64,000 nt of DNA from Brevibacterium sp. HMSC07C04 (GCF_001815905.1 NZ_KV823261.1:62001-126000), one strand, 5' to 3'; counted from the first letter of the stretch, positions 35,747-45,076 are shown. Numbers and translations are program-made. Notes: generated by a model not told the origin, from the sequence alone.

Positions 35747-36546
35747 GCGGAACCGCCTCCTCGCCGTGCGGCGACATCGGCCGCGGCAGCCAGAATGACG
35801 TCGGCTTGGACTTCACGCACTCCCTCGGAATCAACCACCATCATGGTCGGTCCGATTCGACGGATGAGGTCCGGTCCGGCAGTTCCGGAATCGTCATCGG
35901 CGGCATCGAAGAGCGCCTCGACCGCGACCTCGACTGCGGCACCTTCACTGAGGCCTGGCTTCCACCTCTTTTTGAGCGAACCGCGGGCGAAAGTCGAACC
36001 GGAGCCCACCGAGTGGTAGTCCTGCTCTTCGTATCTGCCGCCGGTGACATCGAACGAGAAGATCCGGCCGGGAGTATCACCGTCCGCTTTTTGGTCAACC
36101 CCGGCAAACAGCGGCACCACCGCCAGACCGCGCAGCGCGGAACCGAGGTTGGCTCGCAGCATCGAGGCCAGCCGGTTGGCTTTGCCGTCGAGGGAGAGGA
36201 CCGTGCCCTCGATCTTTTCGTAGTGCTCAAGTTCAAGCTGGAAGAGTCGGACGAGCTCAAGTGCGATGCCCGCCGTGCCGGCGATGCCGACAACTGAACC
36301 GTCGTCGGCCCTGTGCACTTTCTCCATCGTCCGGCTGGCGATGAGCGAGCCGATTGTCGCCCGGCGGTCACCGGCCATGAGAACACCGTCGGCCGTTGTC
36401 AGCGCGACGATAGTCGTAGCGTGCGGGGCGATGTTCTCGGCAGCCGCTGCCTGCGCAGAGGGAAGCACGTGCGGGGCGACTTCGCGTGCGAACTCAACGA
36501 ACGAGTTCGAAGCGGTGCTGAGGTAGGCGGCTGACAGTCCTGTCAC
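35743..36546 (-). CDS. prcB: proteasome subunit beta PrcB
   Basis: The 267-residue beta subunit carries the protease site. A propeptide of 43 residues precedes the mature N-terminus; cleavage before Thr44 in PHA-TTIVAL leaves the catalytic Thr1. Asp17 and Lys33 of the mature chain are present in AGDRRATIG and TMEKVH. The residue before the cleavage point is Ala instead of the usual Gly. The GTG start at 36546 overlaps the pup stop by 4 nt. Assembly needs both PrcA and the propeptide. Confidence 0.95.
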   Translation of the reverse strand: MTGLSAAYLSTASNSFVEFAREVAPHVLPSAQAAAAENIAPHATTIVALTTADGVLMAGDRRATIGSLIASRTMEKVHRADDGSVVGIAGTAGIALELVRLFQLELEHYEKIEGTVLSLDGKANRLASMLRANLGSALRGLAVVPLFAGVDQKADGDTPGRIFSFDVTGGRYEEQDYHSVGSGSTFARGSLKKRWKPGLSEGAAVEVAVEALFDAADDDSGTAGPDLIRRIGPTMMVVDSEGVREVQADVILAAAADVAARRGGGSA

Positions 36547-36740
36547 TGTCCGCCTTTCTGCACGAAGTTCTTCACGAAGTCTTCGGCATTGGTCTCCAGA
36601 ACGGAGTCGATGTCATCGAGGATGTCGTCAAGCCCCTGCGTGTTGATCTGGGCCTGGCCGCCGCCGAGACCCAGGTCGCCGGGTTCTTCCGGGCCTTCTC
36701 CTCCGCCCGAGTGCCTGTGGATCTGATCCTGACCAGCCAT
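36543..36740 (-). CDS. pup: prokaryotic ubiquitin-like protein Pup
   Basis: Pup (65 residues from this start) is the disordered tag joined to lysines of proteins destined for the proteasome. It has a Gly/Glu-rich N-terminus, a central helix-forming region [22 protein letters not shown] and ends in Gly-Gly-Gln, so Dop must convert the last Gln to Glu before ligation. A GTG at 36749 that overlaps the dop stop by 4 nt gives three extra residues and is a real alternative; I prefer the ATG for the MAGQ-type N-terminus of known Pups. Confidence 0.93.
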   Translation of the reverse strand: MAGQDQIHRHSGGGEGPEEPGDLGLGGGQAQINTQGLDDILDDIDSVLETNAEDFVKNFVQKGGQ

Positions 36741-36745
36741 TGTGC

Positions 36746-38287
36746 TCACATCCCGTAGTCGTCAGTGTTGTTGTCTTTGATTGTAGTGACCCCGAGTGCC
36801 GCCAACAGCGATTCGGTGTCGACAGCTGTGCTCAGCCGGTCTTCCAGCAGAGCGCGCGTGCCCTTGAGCGGTTCGCTCATGGGGATCCTGACGGCGGATT
36901 CGCCGCGGCGCATGACGATTGACTCCCAGCTGGCTGCAACCAGGTCATCGCGCAGTCTGTCGACAACCGTGCCGCGCAGGTAGGCGCGCGTGTCATCCGG
37001 TGGTGTCGTCATGGCCCGCCGCACCTCGTCATCGGTCGTCAGTCGGCGGAAGCGTCCGGCACGTTCCAGCCGATAGAACAGTCCCTTCTCCTGGCGGACG
37101 TCGGTGTACTGGACGTCGATGAGGGCCAGCTTGGGGTTGTCCCACTCGAGTCCTTCGCGCTGCCGATAGCCGTTCATGAGCGACAGCTTGGCCACCCAGT
37201 CAATCGAGTCCGCAAGCGTCATGGGATCGGCTGCAAGACCGGTGAGCAGACGATCCCATTCGGCCAGCACCTGAGCGGTCTGCTCGTCATCGGGATTTGC
37301 TGCCTTAGCGGCCGCCGCATAGAACGCGCGCTGGATCTCCAGCGCCGTCATGGTCGAACCGTCGGTCAACTCCACTGGTGCGCTGAGACTGAGGTCGTGG
37401 GACACCGTCTGCAGGGCGGTGACGGGATCGGCCAGTTCGATTTCGGGCGCCAGTCCCTGCTCGATCAGACCCAGCACGAGGCTGGTGGAGCCGAAGCGCA
37501 CGAACGTGGCGACTTCGGCCAGTGTCGCATCGCCGATGATCACGTGCAGGCGCCGGTACTTGACGGGATCTGAGTGCGGTTCATCGCGGGTGTTGACTAT
37601 GGGTCGGCGCAGGGTCGTCTCCAAGCCGACGCACTCTTCGAAGAAGTCGGCCCGCTGGGAGATCTGGAAGCCGGGCGCTTCACCCTCCCGGCCGATGCCC
37701 ACTTTGCCGGCTCCGCACAGAATCTGGCGGGTGGCGAAGAAGGGCAGCAGGCCCTCGGTGATCTTTTCGAACTCGACATTGCGGTCGACGAGGTAGTTCT
37801 CGTGTGTGCCGTAAGACGCTCCCTTGGAGTCGGTGTTGTTCTTGTACAGGTCGACCGGCTGGCCTGTTGAGAGCAGCTGATGCACCGCCGCTTCGGCCAC
37901 CCGGTCCCCTGCGCGGTCCCACGTGACGATGTCGCGGGGGTTTGTGACCTCGGGCGATGAATATTCGGGGTGAGCGTGGTCAACGTAGAGGCGCGCGCCG
38001 TTTTCCAGCACCACATTGGCAAGGTACTGCGCTTCCGGCTGTTCCTGCGGCAGGTGAGTCAGCTGGGATTCGTGTGCATCGGCCAGGTTCATGAGGAAGC
38101 CCCGGGCATCTGCCAGCGGCGTTTCTGAGCCGAAGTCCCAGAAGCTCTGGGCGGATTTCAGACCGCGAGGCCCAGCGTAGGCGTCGACGACGCGCGCGGA
38201 GTCGCGCATGGGGGCTTGCGGGCGACCGCCTACGGCGACGATGCCGAACTCGGTTTCGGAGCCCATGATCCGCTGGACGGTGATCAT
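36746..38287 (-). CDS. dop: Pup deamidase/depupylase Dop
   Basis: The 513-residue paralogue of PafA converts the Pup C-terminal Gln to Glu and can remove Pup from conjugates. It carries GSETEFGI at the N-terminus, the Dop-specific loop (about residues 45-80, with [11 protein letters not shown]), and [13 protein letters not shown] with the catalytic Asp103, then GTHENYL and NTRDEPH. It is the first gene of dop-pup-prcB-prcA-pafA, all overlapping by 4 nt, and diverges from a DUF3054 gene. The start at 38287 gives a slightly longer N-terminus than in Mycobacterium. Confidence 0.95.
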   Translation of the reverse strand: MITVQRIMGSETEFGIVAVGGRPQAPMRDSARVVDAYAGPRGLKSAQSFWDFGSETPLADARGFLMNLADAHESQLTHLPQEQPEAQYLANVVLENGARLYVDHAHPEYSSPEVTNPRDIVTWDRAGDRVAEAAVHQLLSTGQPVDLYKNNTDSKGASYGTHENYLVDRNVEFEKITEGLLPFFATRQILCGAGKVGIGREGEAPGFQISQRADFFEECVGLETTLRRPIVNTRDEPHSDPVKYRRLHVIIGDATLAEVATFVRFGSTSLVLGLIEQGLAPEIELADPVTALQTVSHDLSLSAPVELTDGSTMTALEIQRAFYAAAAKAANPDDEQTAQVLAEWDRLLTGLAADPMTLADSIDWVAKLSLMNGYRQREGLEWDNPKLALIDVQYTDVRQEKGLFYRLERAGRFRRLTTDDEVRRAMTTPPDDTRAYLRGTVVDRLRDDLVAASWESIVMRRGESAVRIPMSEPLKGTRALLEDRLSTAVDTESLLAALGVTTIKDNNTDDYGM

Positions 38288-38306
38288 TGTGCCTCACTGC
38301 CTTTCG

Positions 38307-38312
38307 TAGACT
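38307..38312 (+). promoter_or_regulatory. -10 element (TAGACT) for a leaderless DUF3054 mRNA
   Basis: TAGACT ends 7 nt before GTG 38320, consistent with a leaderless transcript and with choosing that start over the GTG at 38287. Confidence 0.5.
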
Positions 38313-38319
38313 TTGGTCT

Positions 38320-38706
38320 GTGGCTAAGCGTTCTTCTCGTATTTCTCATATCCTGACCGCCCTCGCAGCCGACATCGTCCTGGTGGTTGCCTTTGCGGCT
38401 GTCGGCTTCTACACCCACGCCCAGGTTCTCACGCTCGACGGAGTTGTTCAGACATCGTGGCCGTTCCTGGTAGGCCTTGCGTGCGCGTGGATCCTCAGCG
38501 CCGCATGGACTGCTCCCCTGGCGCCCATGCGCACCGGCGTCGCAATCTGGTCGACGACTGTTCTGGTTGGCATGATCACCCGCTTTTCGTTCGGGGCGGG
38601 AATCGCCGGACCGTTCATCATCGTTGCCTCCGCGATGAATTTCCTGACCCTCGTGGGCTGGCGTGTGATCGCCCGCGCTGTCGGCGGGCGATCAGCCAAA
38701 GGCTGA
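38320..38706 (+). CDS. DUF3054 family four-helix membrane protein
   Basis: The 128-residue protein has about four hydrophobic segments separated by short polar loops (AADIVLVVAFAAVGFYTH, then PFLVGLACAWIL, VAIWSTTVLVGMITRF and FIIVASAMNFLTLVGW). The spacing and the second-helix pattern WPFLVGL match DUF3054, a small actinobacterial and archaeal membrane family without known function. It is the only plus-strand gene between dop and arc and therefore not part of their transcript. The start at 38320 is chosen for the promoter position. Confidence 0.75.
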   Translation: MAKRSSRISHILTALAADIVLVVAFAAVGFYTHAQVLTLDGVVQTSWPFLVGLACAWILSAAWTAPLAPMRTGVAIWSTTVLVGMITRFSFGAGIAGPFIIVASAMNFLTLVGWRVIARAVGGRSAKG

Positions 38707-38727
38707 TCCTAACCGGCAGACATCGCC

Positions 38728-40395
38728 TCAGATGAGGCTGCTGTCTCCGCGTGCGGTCTGAACTGACGAGGTGTCGCTCTCGGCAGCCGTGTCTGTGCGG
38801 CTCTCGCGGTCGGCGACATCGGCAGCCAGGACCAGGTGGGTGATCCTTTCGCCCTTGCGTCCGGAGATGCGGGCCCATTCGTCCGGGTTTGTGGTGTTCG
38901 GCAGGTCTTCGTGTTCGCTGAATTCTTCGCGAATCGCCCGGTAGAGGTGATCCCACGTGATGCCGTGCTCACCCAGGTCGAGGTAGGCCTTGATGGCGCG
39001 CTTCTTCGCCCGGTCGACGACATTGGAGATCATGGCTCCCGAGGTGAACTCGGCGAAGTAGAGCATTTCGCGGCGGCCGTTTGCGTAGGTGACTTCGACG
39101 AAGCGGTTGCGGTCGGTCTGTGCGTACATTTCTTCAACACAGCGTTCGATCAGGCTGTCCACGGCGGCCGCCTTGGTCGTCGTGATCTCGGACTCGGCAA
39201 TCGGCAGCTGTTCTGTCAGGTATTTGCTGAAGATGTCCTTGGCGCCATCCCGGTCGGGGCGCTCAATGCGTATCTTCACGTCGAGACGACCAGGGCGCAG
39301 AATCGCGGGGTCGATCAGGTCTTCGCGGTTGGACGCGCCGATCACGATGACATTGTCAAGCTGTTCTACTCCGTCGATCTCGGTCAGCAGCTGGGGAACG
39401 ATCGTGGTTTCGACATCGGAGGACTTGCCGGTTCCGCGAGTGCGGAAGAGTGCTTCCATTTCGTCGAAGAAGACGACCACGGGTGAACCCGCTGTGGCCT
39501 TTTCGCGGGCGCGGGCGAAGATGGTCCGCAGCTGGCGTTCGGTTTCGCCGACGTATTTGTCCAGAAGCTCTGGGCCCTTGATGTTGAGGAAGTAGGAGCG
39601 GGTGTTCTCCCCGCCGCGGCGTTGGGCCAGTGAGTTCGCAACGGCTTTGGCGATGAGGGTCTTTCCATTGCCGGGAGGTCCGTACAGCAGGATTCCCTTG
39701 GGTGGTTTGAGGCCGTGTTCGGTGTACAGCTGCGGGTGTTCGAAGGGAAGTTCGACGGCATCGCGGATTTCGCTGATCTGGGCGGATAGACCGCCGATGT
39801 CGGAATAGGAGATGTCCGGAACTGTTTCGAGCATGAGCGAAGCTGTTTCGGCCCTTTCGAGTCTTTCGACAACGAGGCCGCTGCGGGAATCGAAGACGAG
39901 GGAATCGCCCACCCGAACCCGGGTGTCGCGCAGTGGCTGGGCGAGTGTGACGACGCGCTCTTCGTCGGTTGAGGTTGCGGCGAGCACTCGCGTGTCGTCA
40001 ATGAGTTCGCGCACTGTCACAACCGAACCTTCGTCAATGAAGCCGAGAGCCTCCACGATCACCAGGCCCTCGGTCAGTCGGACGCGGCGGCCCGGTGTGA
40101 GCTCTCGCAGAGGAACCTCGGTGCTCACAGACAGGCGCATGGGCCTGCCGGCGTAGTGGACGTCGGCGAAGACAACATCGCCATCGCGCACGGTGCCGAG
40201 CACAACCGCGTAGGAATTGGGCGGTTCTGCAATCCTCTCAGCTTCGGTCTTGAGACGGTCGAGTTCCGCACGTGCGGATTTCAGAGCTGTGCTGAGCTGT
40301 TCGTTGCGCTGGGAAGCTGAAAACAGCTGCTGTCGGAGGCCTGCCGCGTCCTGGCGGACTTTCGACAGTTCTTGTCGCATTGTCGAATCATCCAT
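38728..40395 (-). CDS. arc: proteasome-associated AAA ATPase ARC/Mpa
   Basis: ARC/Mpa recognises Pup through its N-terminal coiled coil, unfolds the tagged protein and feeds it to the 20S core. The 555-residue chain has the coiled coil (about 1-58), tandem OB folds (about 60-185), AAA domain with GPPGNGKT (Lys245), [11 protein letters not shown] (Walker B) and RPGRLDVKI (arginine region). It ends in GDSSLI, without the penultimate Tyr (Gln-Tyr-Leu) that Mpa needs to dock on the proteasome; no alternative frame restores it. The ATG at 40395 overlaps trmI by 8 nt with GAAGGAGAG upstream. Confidence 0.94.
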   Translation of the reverse strand: MDDSTMRQELSKVRQDAAGLRQQLFSASQRNEQLSTALKSARAELDRLKTEAERIAEPPNSYAVVLGTVRDGDVVFADVHYAGRPMRLSVSTEVPLRELTPGRRVRLTEGLVIVEALGFIDEGSVVTVRELIDDTRVLAATSTDEERVVTLAQPLRDTRVRVGDSLVFDSRSGLVVERLERAETASLMLETVPDISYSDIGGLSAQISEIRDAVELPFEHPQLYTEHGLKPPKGILLYGPPGNGKTLIAKAVANSLAQRRGGENTRSYFLNIKGPELLDKYVGETERQLRTIFARAREKATAGSPVVVFFDEMEALFRTRGTGKSSDVETTIVPQLLTEIDGVEQLDNVIVIGASNREDLIDPAILRPGRLDVKIRIERPDRDGAKDIFSKYLTEQLPIAESEITTTKAAAVDSLIERCVEEMYAQTDRNRFVEVTYANGRREMLYFAEFTSGAMISNVVDRAKKRAIKAYLDLGEHGITWDHLYRAIREEFSEHEDLPNTTNPDEWARISGRKGERITHLVLAADVADRESRTDTAAESDTSSVQTARGDSSLI

Positions 40396-41422
40396 TGAGC
40401 TCTCCTTCGCTGCTGAGAATGTCGAGACGGGAACCCGCCTCGCGGACGGAACGGCGGATCTTCTTCGCTGTGGGGTATTTGACCCCAACGGATTCGTCTG
40501 TGACTTCGGGACCGAACCAGACATCGAGGTCGCGCTGATCCGGAGGCGCCTGCTGACCTCGTTTGGTCCGGCGCAGCGGAGTCGTCCCCTGAGCCACGCG
40601 GCGAGCAAAGACGAGGAACCCCGTGTGGCCTATCATGCGGTGCTCGGGTCGCACAGCCAAACCGTCCAGGTGCCAGTCGCGGACCGTTGATTCCAAAGCG
40701 TGCGGTTTGGTGTAGTCGCCTGATTCCTGCAGTGCCTGCACGGTGCGCGACATCTGAGTGACGGTCGCAACGTAGACGATGAGCACACCGCCGGGAACGA
40801 GGGCTTCTGTCACAGCGTCCAGGCAGTCCCAGGGGGCAAGCATGTCAAGCACAACGCGGTCGACTTCGCCTGGGCCATAGGCTTTGGGGAGCTCTTCGGC
40901 GAGATCCCCCACGGTGATATTCCACGCGGGGTGTGGGCCTGCAAAGAAATCCGAGATATTGCCCTCGGCAATCTGGGCGAACTCTTCGCGCAGCTCAAAG
41001 GAGTGCACGCTGCCGGAATCGCCGACAGCTCGCAGGAGGGCGATGGTGAGAGCTCCCGAGCCCACACCGGCCTCAACGACACGCGCTCCGGGGAAGATAT
41101 CGCCGAAGTCCGTGATGAGGGCTGCGTCTTTTGGATAGATGATGGCCGCACCGCGCGGCATAGACAGAACAAAGTCGGAGTACAGGGGCTTGAGCACCTG
41201 GTACTCGACGCCGACGGAGTTGCGCACCGTCGTGCCGTCGGGGCCTCCGATGATGTCATCGTGGGAGATGATGCCCCGATGCGTGTGAAACTCCCCGCCG
41301 GGTTTGAGGACGATCGTGTTCATCCGGCCTTTGGAATCGGTCAGCTGGACCTTGTCCCCTGCCTTGAGAAGACCGCGACGGTCATCAGCTCCGGCCGGAG
41401 CGGGTGCAGATTCGTGGCTCAT
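40388..41422 (-). CDS. trmI: tRNA (adenine-58-N1)-methyltransferase TrmI
   Basis: TrmI methylates N1 of A58 in the T loop of tRNAs (Rv2118c type). The 344-residue protein has an N-terminal beta-barrel, then a SAM fold with [19 protein letters not shown] (motif I) and [13 protein letters not shown], and [12 protein letters not shown] in the catalytic region. The C-terminal 70 residues are basic ([15 protein letters not shown]), a longer tail than usual and possibly RNA-binding. It is coupled to arc by an 8-nt overlap, an order kept in Mycobacterium. Confidence 0.92.
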   Translation of the reverse strand: MSHESAPAPAGADDRRGLLKAGDKVQLTDSKGRMNTIVLKPGGEFHTHRGIISHDDIIGGPDGTTVRNSVGVEYQVLKPLYSDFVLSMPRGAAIIYPKDAALITDFGDIFPGARVVEAGVGSGALTIALLRAVGDSGSVHSFELREEFAQIAEGNISDFFAGPHPAWNITVGDLAEELPKAYGPGEVDRVVLDMLAPWDCLDAVTEALVPGGVLIVYVATVTQMSRTVQALQESGDYTKPHALESTVRDWHLDGLAVRPEHRMIGHTGFLVFARRVAQGTTPLRRTKRGQQAPPDQRDLDVWFGPEVTDESVGVKYPTAKKIRRSVREAGSRLDILSSEGELNG

Positions 41423-41430
41423 GATTGACC

Positions 41431-41436
41431 AGTCTA
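41431..41436 (-). promoter_or_regulatory. -10 element (TAGACT) for trmI-arc
   Basis: On the minus strand TAGACT ends 8 nt before the trmI ATG and no ribosome binding site is visible, suggesting a leaderless or near-leaderless transcript for trmI-arc. Confidence 0.5.
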
Positions 41437-41476
41437 GCCGGGTGGTCTCTGCCTCAGACGCCCCTCGTGTCAGGCC

Positions 41477-42649
41477 TCAGTCTTCGAGAAGTTCGTGGAA
41501 GAACTCCTGCAGGTCGATGATGCCGGCGAGCGAAGAGCCTTCCATGATGAGGCAGAACTGGGCTTTGGGCCTGTGGGTGAGCGATTCGAGCAGGTGCGGG
41601 GCGGAAATTCCCCGGGGCACGCCGATCCAAGCCCCCAGCGGGCTGGAGAAGTCTCCGGCGACGGCCGCTCCCGGCCCGCCGACGGTCGTTGCCGACCTTT
41701 CGGCCAGCTGTCGCTTGAGCAGGCCGTTGGGCAGTCCGGAACGGTCAAGGATGACGACGAGGGCAGGGTCGCTGCCCTTGCCCGCGGCATCGGCAGCGCG
41801 CAGCGTTTCTTGGACATCCGCGTCATAGGCGGCTGCGATAGCAGGCTGAATGACCTGGTCGAGGTCGTAGGTTTCCATGCGGCGGGCGCGCTTGGCGTGT
41901 GCGGCGGCGTCGGCGGCTGAGACCCACAGCATCACCGCGATGGCAGTCGTCCAGATGATGGTGACGAAATCCGGCTTTGCCCCTGTCATATAGGGATAGG
42001 CTATGGCGCCGAGGACGAATCCGACCGCAACGATCCGGCCGATCATGCTTGCGATCACGGTGCCGCGGAACTGGCTGCCGGTGAACCGCCAGATAAGGGC
42101 CTGCAGCGCCCAACCGCCGTCGAGCGGAATGCCGGGCAGCAGATTGATCACGCCGAGTGCCACGTTGGCAAACGTCAGTGCGGCGCACAGCAGCCACAGC
42201 ACGCTGCCCCCGTCGGAGTGATTCATGCCGATCCAGCCGATTGCCGCCAAAATGATGTTGACAACGGGTCCGACGACCGAAACGTAGAAGCTCGTCATCG
42301 AGGTGCGCTTGAAGTCGTCATCGATCTTCGGTTCGAACTTTGTGAAGCCGCCCCACACGTTGAGCTCGATGACAGACACCTTCTGCCCGCCGAGCGTGCC
42401 GGCAACACCGTGAGCGAACTCGTGCAGGAAGACCGACGCGAAAAGCAGAATCGCATAGAGGAACGCGACGAACATCGACGTTGCTATGGTCATGCTGGGT
42501 GACAGGGTGCGAATGAACGGCGCCAGCAGGGCCGTGATGAGAATCGCGGCAATAAACCACGTCCATGACAGCACAATGGGCGCACCGAGGGCGCGACCGA
42601 TCACGAGGCCGCCGGCGGTGCCGTCCTTGCTAGCATTCGCTTGTGCCAT
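41477..42649 (-). CDS. site-2 protease family zinc metallopeptidase (M50)
   Basis: This 390-residue integral membrane protease resembles mycobacterial Rip3 (Rv2625c). It has HEFAH (zinc motif HExxH) in the second or third membrane helix and NLLPGIPLDGG, which supplies the third ligand Asp. About five or six hydrophobic helices are followed by a cytoplasmic C-terminal region of about 140 residues in which CBS-like sequence is weak (ALVVILDRSGLP, LIMEGSSLAGIIDLQEF). The ATG at 42649 is chosen because a -10 element lies just upstream. Substrate unknown; anti-sigma factor cleavage is usual for the family. Confidence 0.85.
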   Translation of the reverse strand: MAQANASKDGTAGGLVIGRALGAPIVLSWTWFIAAILITALLAPFIRTLSPSMTIATSMFVAFLYAILLFASVFLHEFAHGVAGTLGGQKVSVIELNVWGGFTKFEPKIDDDFKRTSMTSFYVSVVGPVVNIILAAIGWIGMNHSDGGSVLWLLCAALTFANVALGVINLLPGIPLDGGWALQALIWRFTGSQFRGTVIASMIGRIVAVGFVLGAIAYPYMTGAKPDFVTIIWTTAIAVMLWVSAADAAAHAKRARRMETYDLDQVIQPAIAAAYDADVQETLRAADAAGKGSDPALVVILDRSGLPNGLLKRQLAERSATTVGGPGAAVAGDFSSPLGAWIGVPRGISAPHLLESLTHRPKAQFCLIMEGSSLAGIIDLQEFFHELLED

Positions 42650-42656
42650 ATGCGAC

Positions 42657-42662
42657 ATCATA
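42657..42662 (-). promoter_or_regulatory. -10 element (TATGAT) for the site-2 protease gene
   Basis: On the minus strand TATGAT ends 7 nt before the ATG at 42649, which supports this start over ATG codons further upstream and predicts a leaderless mRNA. Confidence 0.5.
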
Positions 42663-42706
42663 ACCGGCAGACGCAGAAACACTGCGACCTGCGCCCGCGT
42701 GCCTAC

Positions 42707-42712
42707 TAGGCT
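42707..42712 (+). promoter_or_regulatory. -10 element (TAGGCT) for the RecB-like nuclease gene
   Basis: TAGGCT ends 6 nt before ATG 42719, predicting a leaderless mRNA. Confidence 0.5.
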
Positions 42713-42718
42713 GTGTTC

Positions 42719-43531
42719 ATGGTCTCGCTCAATGCTCTTTCACCTTCGCGCGCCAATGACTTCGTGTCGTGCCCGCTGAAGTTCCGCTTCCGCACAATCG
42801 ACAAGCTGCCAGAACCGCCGAGTGAAGCGGCGTTCAAAGGAACGCTCGTCCACTCTGTTCTCGAGGGGCTCTTTGATCTGCCAGCCGAGGAGAGGACCGC
42901 CGCCGCTGCGCGCTCCCTCATAGCGCCCAGCTTCGGGGAGCTTGCAGACAAGAACGCCGCGGAGCTCGCTGAGCTTTTCCCTGACGAACCCTCCCGACTG
43001 AAGCTCTTCGCTCAGGCAGGCGAGCTGGTGGACCGCTATTTCACACTCGAACTGCCCGACCGTCTGGAGCCGGCCGGACGAGAGCAGTTTGTGCAGGCCA
43101 AACTGGACAATGGCCTGCTGCTGCGCGGATTCATCGACAGGATCGATGTGGCCCCGGGAGGCGAAGTGCGGCTTGTCGACTACAAGACCGGCAAAGAGCC
43201 CAAACCCCAATACTCCCGGGAAGCGGAGTTCCAGATGCGCTTCTACGGCGTCCTCAAACACCGCACGGACGGCACTTTGGCCCACACACTGCAGCTTATG
43301 TACTTAGGCTCCGGAACCATTAAGGCCATGCGGCCGCAGATGACAGACATCGAGCGGACGGAAGACGAAATCCTGCACATCTGGGACGACATCGTGCAGG
43401 CGGCCCTGACCGACACCTGGCGGCCGAAAAAATCACCCCTGTGCGGGTGGTGTCATTTCAAGGACATATGCCCAGCCTGGGGAGGCCGGGCGCCGGAAAC
43501 GCCGGAGATCACTTCGATTGCCGGCAGGTAG
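42719..43531 (+). CDS. RecB-like PD-(D/E)XK nuclease with Fe-S cluster cysteines
   Basis: The 270-residue protein is a Rv2119-type RecB-family exonuclease. It starts with LSPSRANDFVSCPLKFRFR, the Cas4/AddB-like entry motif with Cys18, and carries GFIDRIDV and LVDYKTGK, the metal-binding Asp and Lys of the PD-(D/E)XK core, then QMRFYGVL. The C-terminus has Cys242, Cys245 and Cys251 (CxxCx5C), so four Cys can hold a 4Fe-4S cluster as in AddB and Cas4. It has no helicase domain. It partly overlaps the 3' end of the HAD gene (tail to tail). Role likely in DNA processing. Confidence 0.87.
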   Translation: MVSLNALSPSRANDFVSCPLKFRFRTIDKLPEPPSEAAFKGTLVHSVLEGLFDLPAEERTAAAARSLIAPSFGELADKNAAELAELFPDEPSRLKLFAQAGELVDRYFTLELPDRLEPAGREQFVQAKLDNGLLLRGFIDRIDVAPGGEVRLVDYKTGKEPKPQYSREAEFQMRFYGVLKHRTDGTLAHTLQLMYLGSGTIKAMRPQMTDIERTEDEILHIWDDIVQAALTDTWRPKKSPLCGWCHFKDICPAWGGRAPETPEITSIAGR

Positions 43532-44168
43532 CCGCCTTCGCAAAGTCTTCGAGGGACAGGCCCTCCAGGCTGTGAACAATCGACCAGCGGGGGTCGTCTG
43601 GAATATCAATGTGGCACGGCACAACGAGAGTGCGGGCCCCTGCGCTTGATGCCGAGAGGGCTCCGTTGAGGGAATCCTCGATCGCTATGCATTCCTGAGC
43701 ACGCAGGCCCAGAGCCTTCGCACCCACCTCGTAGGGCTCCGGGTGCGGTTTGCCGTGCTCCACCTCGTCTCCGGTGATGACCGCATCGAAGGTGCCTTCG
43801 GGCAGGCTGGCGACAACGGCGTCGGCCAAGGGCCGAAACGACATCGTGACCATTGCCGACGGAATGCCGACCCGGCGAAGCTGCCCGAACAGCTCTCGCA
43901 CACCGGGACGGAACGGCACCCGCTGCTGCACTTGGGCAATGACGTCCTGCGTTAGACGGTTGATGATCTCCAGCGGCTCAAGCGGTACGCCGAGGTCGAT
44001 GAACACCTGGGCGGACACGCTCAGAGCATTGCCCACGAGCTTCAGCCCCTCTTCTTCAGACCACGGCAGACCGTACTGAGCGGTCAGCCGGTGTTCGGCT
44101 TCAATCCAGTACGGTTCGGTGTCGACGATTGTGCCGTCCATATCCCACAGGACTCCAGAGAATTCCAT
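43509..44168 (-). CDS. HAD-superfamily phosphatase, beta-phosphoglucomutase-like subgroup
   Basis: The 219-residue hydrolase has all HAD motifs: LWDMDGTIVDTE (nucleophile Asp and acid Asp), VTMSF (motif II Thr/Ser), GKPHPEPY (motif III Lys) and AIEDSLNG (motif IV). The helical cap placement is that of the type I (phosphoglycolate phosphatase/beta-PGM) subgroup. The substrate cannot be predicted. It is read from a candidate leaderless start at 44168 and ends 23 nt inside the convergent RecB-like gene. In mycobacteria an HAD gene is also found near mshC. Confidence 0.88.
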   Translation of the reverse strand: MEFSGVLWDMDGTIVDTEPYWIEAEHRLTAQYGLPWSEEEGLKLVGNALSVSAQVFIDLGVPLEPLEIINRLTQDVIAQVQQRVPFRPGVRELFGQLRRVGIPSAMVTMSFRPLADAVVASLPEGTFDAVITGDEVEHGKPHPEPYEVGAKALGLRAQECIAIEDSLNGALSASSAGARTLVVPCHIDIPDDPRWSIVHSLEGLSLEDFAKAATCRQSK

Positions 44169-44174
44169 GCCTCA

Positions 44175-44180
44175 ACCCTA
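44175..44180 (-). promoter_or_regulatory. -10 element (TAGGGT) for the HAD phosphatase gene
   Basis: On the minus strand TAGGGT ends 6 nt before the ATG at 44168, with no ribosome binding site, predicting a leaderless mRNA. Confidence 0.5.
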
Positions 44181-44223
44181 AAAGCTGCGTATGGTCTAAG
44201 AGCAACGCCCCGGTGAACGCGGC

Positions 44224-44229
44224 TAGGCT
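44224..44229 (+). promoter_or_regulatory. -10 element (TAGGCT) for the PAC2 gene
   Basis: TAGGCT ends 6 nt before ATG 44236, predicting a leaderless mRNA. Confidence 0.55.
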
Positions 44230-44235
44230 GACGAC

Positions 44236-45069
44236 ATGGCATTTCTTCCCAGTCAGGGCGGTCAGGCTGTGGTCATCGGCCTGCAGGGGCCCAACAGCCC
44301 CGACGATGCGGCCGCCGTAGTGATCGACGTCCTCAAACATCACATAGACGACGGCCGCCTGGTCGATCTCAGCGTGGCCGAAAGCTACGACCGCGAGAAG
44401 CATCCGCCTTTCATCGTCCGCCCCGATGGCAAGCCCGTTGTTGTGTACCCGCACGTCATCGGAATAGAAGGCTCAGTTGAGCGGTCGGACAGGTCGTTGA
44501 ACATGCTGCTCGTGTCCGGTCCGACTCCCCTCGACATGTGGGAGGAGTTCATCGAAGACCTGCTGGATTCACTGGATCCAGACAGCGATGTCGTCATCTT
44601 CTTGGCCTCAGAGCCGGCCGCGGTCCCCCACACGCGCAGCCTGCCCGTGCGGCTGACCTCAGAGGACCCTGGCATCGTGAACTGCCCGGGGGTGCAGCAG
44701 CAGGAATACGAGGGAATTGCGAATCTGCAGGACGCGCTTGCCGTTTCTATGGTCGAGGCGGGGATTCCGGCAATCACCCTGACGTGCGCAGTGCCTGACT
44801 ACGCTGCGCTGTCGCCCTCACCCAAGGCAGGTCTGGCGCTTCTGTCTGCACTCGAAGACGTCATCGGCACCACCTTTGAGCCCGATGATCTGACAGAAGC
44901 CGCCAGGGCGTGGTCTGACGGGGTAGACATGATTGCAGAAGCTGACGCCGAACTGGCCAAGCGCATCAAGATGATGGAAGAAGAGTACGACCTCGCCGGT
45001 GCGCACGACGGCGAGGACATTGCGCGCGAATTCGAGAAGCTGTTGCGCCGCCGCGAAGAGGACCGTTAA
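44236..45069 (+). CDS. PAC2-family (proteasome assembly chaperone 2-like) protein
   Basis: The 277-residue protein matches the bacterial PAC2 family (Rv2125 type), with QAVVIGLQGPNSPDDAA at the N-terminus, PHTRSLPVRLTSEDPGI, and GIPAITLTCAVPDY, and a Glu/Lys-rich helical C-terminus. Its eukaryotic relative helps assemble the proteasome alpha ring, but bacterial members are also found where there is no proteasome, so a chaperone role is unproven. It lies 6 kb from prcA, between a HAD and mshC gene, tail to tail with mshC (7-nt gap). Confidence 0.85.
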   Translation: MAFLPSQGGQAVVIGLQGPNSPDDAAAVVIDVLKHHIDDGRLVDLSVAESYDREKHPPFIVRPDGKPVVVYPHVIGIEGSVERSDRSLNMLLVSGPTPLDMWEEFIEDLLDSLDPDSDVVIFLASEPAAVPHTRSLPVRLTSEDPGIVNCPGVQQQEYEGIANLQDALAVSMVEAGIPAITLTCAVPDYAALSPSPKAGLALLSALEDVIGTTFEPDDLTEAARAWSDGVDMIAEADAELAKRIKMMEEEYDLAGAHDGEDIAREFEKLLRRREEDR

Positions 45070-45076
45070 GCGGGAA

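Noticed and set aside
38728-38740. Frameshift hiding a Gln-Tyr-Leu ending of ARC
   Set aside because: Both alternative frames around the stop were read and neither encodes a Tyr-Leu terminus.
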